Part shown: piece by piece, positions 5,977-7,374 of the stretch
Layout of the letters: every line of letters begins with the position of its first letter
Position numbering within the stretch: the stretch's first letter is position 1
NCBI GenBank assembly: GCA_027295365.1
Contig: JAPULD010000111.1
Location: 1-7,374 of the forward strand
Length of the DNA: 7,374 bases
Origin: Planctomycetota bacterium
GTDB lineage: Bacteria > Planctomycetota > Phycisphaerae > Phycisphaerales > SM1A02
Direction: 5' to 3'
Position numbers and translations under genes: made by a program
The notes under the pieces: generated by a model
What the model saw: the letters and a program-made list of their open reading frames with translations, nothing else
The model's database searches: none
Told to the model about the DNA's origin: nothing

Positions 5977-7167
5977 TCATGGCCAAGGCAGAAACCTCAA
6001 TTTCGTGCCGGCCTCGACTTGGTCATCCTGCACCGGCAATTCCAGCAGCCCATCCGTCGGGGCGGTGTGGGACAAGTCGCCAGAACCCGCCCATGTGGGC
6101 ACGAACGCCTCTTCCTTCATGATCGCCGGTCGATACGCCCTCCGGCGGGGATTGGGCTTGACCGCTTCCCCCAGCGTCACGCTCATCCATGGCAATGTGG
6201 GGGGCAGACCCAGCATGACCTTCACGATGGGCCAGGCGAACAGACACGAACAGGCCAGGGCCGAGACGGGATTGCCGGGCAGCCCGACGACGATGGAGCC
6301 GTTGGGGGCCTTGCCCACCACGATGGGTTTGCCGGGCTGGATCGAGGCTCCTTGCAGGGCTCGCTCGATGCCGCACTCGTCGAACGCGGTGGGGAAATAA
6401 TCGCGCTCACCCGCGGAGATGCCCCCGATCGTGATGACGAGATCGGCCGTCTTGATCGAGCCATCCACCATCCGAATCGTGGCCTCGAGTTCGTCCTCGA
6501 CGTGATTGTTGGCCAGGGGTTCGGCTCCCATGCGATACAGCAACTCAGTCACCAGAGGCCCATTGGAATTACGGATCTGGTGGGTGAGGACCTCGGCTCC
6601 CTCCTCGACGACCTCATCGCCCGAGGACAACACGATCACGCGGGGCTTGCGCGAGACTTTCAGCGAAGTCGCGCCGACCGACGCCGCGATACCCAGGTGA
6701 TGTGCCATCAATAACGCCGGGGCTTCGAGGAGTACATCACCTTCTTTCGCATCCGCGCCGAGAGGATGAACCGCATGTCCCGGCTCAATCGTGTCGATCG
6801 AGAAATGAACGGGATCGTTTCGATCCGAATTCTCATGCTGGATGACGCAGTCCACGTCCTCGGGAAGCGGCGCGCCAGTGGCGATCTTGACGCAATGACC
6901 GACCGGCACCTCTACATCAGCGGGCATGCCCGCCGCAATCGTGGCGATGACCGGGAAGGATTCCACCTTCCCGATGTCCGAAGCGTGCAGGGCGTAGCCA
7001 TCCATCTGGGCTCGGTTGAAAGGGGGGAGATTCCGATCTGCCCGGATCGGATCGACGAGAACGCGTCCGCTGCATGCTGAGAGAGGGACAGTCTCCGGAT
7101 CGAGAAGAGGGTTGACGATGCTCAACGCCTTGATGAGAGCGTCGTGATAGTCAGGTAGGTTGGTCAC
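5977..7167 (-). CDS. moeA: Molybdopterin molybdenumtransferase MoeA
   Basis: A 396-residue cytoplasmic enzyme that inserts molybdate into adenylated molybdopterin to give molybdenum cofactor. Visible family motifs in order are MDGYA at 55-59, the block IATGAPLPEDVDCVIQHEN, the GGISAGERD loop at 248-256 (D256 corresponds to the catalytic Asp of E. coli MoeA) and GLPGNPVS at 295-302. The C-terminal beta-barrel follows and the protein ends at LRFLPWP. Length is normal for bacterial MoeA. The start is GTG at 7165-7167, which overlaps the stop of the upstream hydrolase as GTGA, suggesting translational coupling. Downstream lie the two palindromes and then moaD, so the two cofactor genes are co-oriented and may share transcript. 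No MogA/MoaB domain is fused and no Mo-cofactor adenylyltransferase gene is seen in the window. Confidence 0.97.
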   Translation of the reverse strand: MTNLPDYHDALIKALSIVNPLLDPETVPLSACSGRVLVDPIRADRNLPPFNRAQMDGYALHASDIGKVESFPVIATIAAGMPADVEVPVGHCVKIATGAPLPEDVDCVIQHENSDRNDPVHFSIDTIEPGHAVHPLGADAKEGDVLLEAPALLMAHHLGIAASVGATSLKVSRKPRVIVLSSGDEVVEEGAEVLTHQIRNSNGPLVTELLYRMGAEPLANNHVEDELEATIRMVDGSIKTADLVITIGGISAGERDYFPTAFDECGIERALQGASIQPGKPIVVGKAPNGSIVVGLPGNPVSALACSCLFAWPIVKVMLGLPPTLPWMSVTLGEAVKPNPRRRAYRPAIMKEEAFVPTWAGSGDLSHTAPTDGLLELPVQDDQVEAGTKLRFLPWP

Positions 7168-7374
7168 AGATCGGATTCCGCCGAGACGAGGGCCTTCATC
7201 GAACTGAAGAAATCGACGACGCGATCGATGTTCAGTTTTTGCTGGGGGGGGGCGGTGAAGCCATGGTCGGCCCGAGCGAGGATGAGATGCCTGACCTGAT
7301 GCTCGACGTTTTCCATGCCTTGCAGATACGACTGGAAATCCGAACAGGCGACTTCCTTGTCGGCGCCGGCCACG
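7164..7374 (-). CDS. Probable alpha/beta hydrolase, C-terminal part (partial)
   Basis: The frame is open to the right edge of the window, so only about the last 69 residues are seen; the true start lies outside. HLILARADHGFTAP followed by a C-terminal helix (NIDRVVDFFSS) resembles the end of alpha/beta hydrolases such as dienelactone-hydrolase-like esterases, where the catalytic His sits in a DHGF-type motif after the last core strand. The nucleophile and acid would lie upstream and cannot be checked. A run of nine C on the coding strand (7244-7252) encodes the Ala-Pro-Pro just after this motif and is a place where an indel would go unnoticed. The stop overlaps the GTG start of moeA by 4 nt, so the two are likely co-transcribed. 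A role in cofactor synthesis is not implied. Confidence 0.5.
   Translation of the reverse strand, partial: VAGADKEVACSDFQSYLQGMENVEHQVRHLILARADHGFTAPPQQKLNIDRVVDFFSSMKALVSAESDL

Noticed and set aside
6019..6714. 231-codon plus-strand open frame inside moeA
   Set aside because: It is antisense to MoeA motifs such as GLPGNPVS and GGISAGERD, and the protein is low-complexity and unrecognisable.

Overview
This is a chromosomal stretch of a moderately GC-rich bacterium, with housekeeping genes on both strands and no sign of phage, transposase, CRISPR, tRNA or rRNA. Lineage can only be guessed. A helix-turn-helix domain placed in front of a receiver domain, frequent GGG codons that create long G tracts, and genes with a -10-like box almost against the start codon all fit Planctomycetota (possibly Phycisphaerae). 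Nothing here proves that.

Layout, left to right. Bases 1-90 (+) are the tail of a low-specificity L-threonine aldolase. Bases 91-364 are non-coding and hold a weak hairpin and a perfect 8-bp spaced inverted repeat. Bases 365-946 (+) encode an excisionase/MerR-type HTH joined to a receiver domain, closed by a clean intrinsic terminator at 979-1003. A new transcription unit follows with a four-helix voltage-sensor-like membrane protein that has no pore (1118-1903, +). It overlaps by 25 nt the start of glutamine-dependent NAD+ synthetase nadE (1879-3609, +). A 92-nt gap containing five tandem 8-nt repeats then leads into mutL (3702-5567, +).

The strand switches 15 nt after mutL. On the minus strand, in transcription order from the right edge, come the C-terminus of a probable alpha/beta hydrolase (7164-7374), moeA (5977-7167, 4-nt GTGA overlap with the hydrolase) and moaD (5583-5828). 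Between moeA and moaD lie two homologous palindromes in opposite orientation, resembling a REP/BIME pair.

Functionally, moeA and moaD belong to molybdenum cofactor biosynthesis: MoaD carries sulfur to build the dithiolene and MoeA inserts molybdate. nadE completes NAD+ synthesis. MutL has the DQHA(X)2E(X)4E endonuclease motif, so it is the MutH-independent type. The less ordinary items are the pore-less voltage-sensor protein, the palindrome pair, the 8-nt repeat array before mutL, and TACAAT/TACACT boxes ending 6-9 nt before the starts of nadE, mutL and moaD, none of which has a Shine-Dalgarno sequence. These last suggest leaderless mRNAs.
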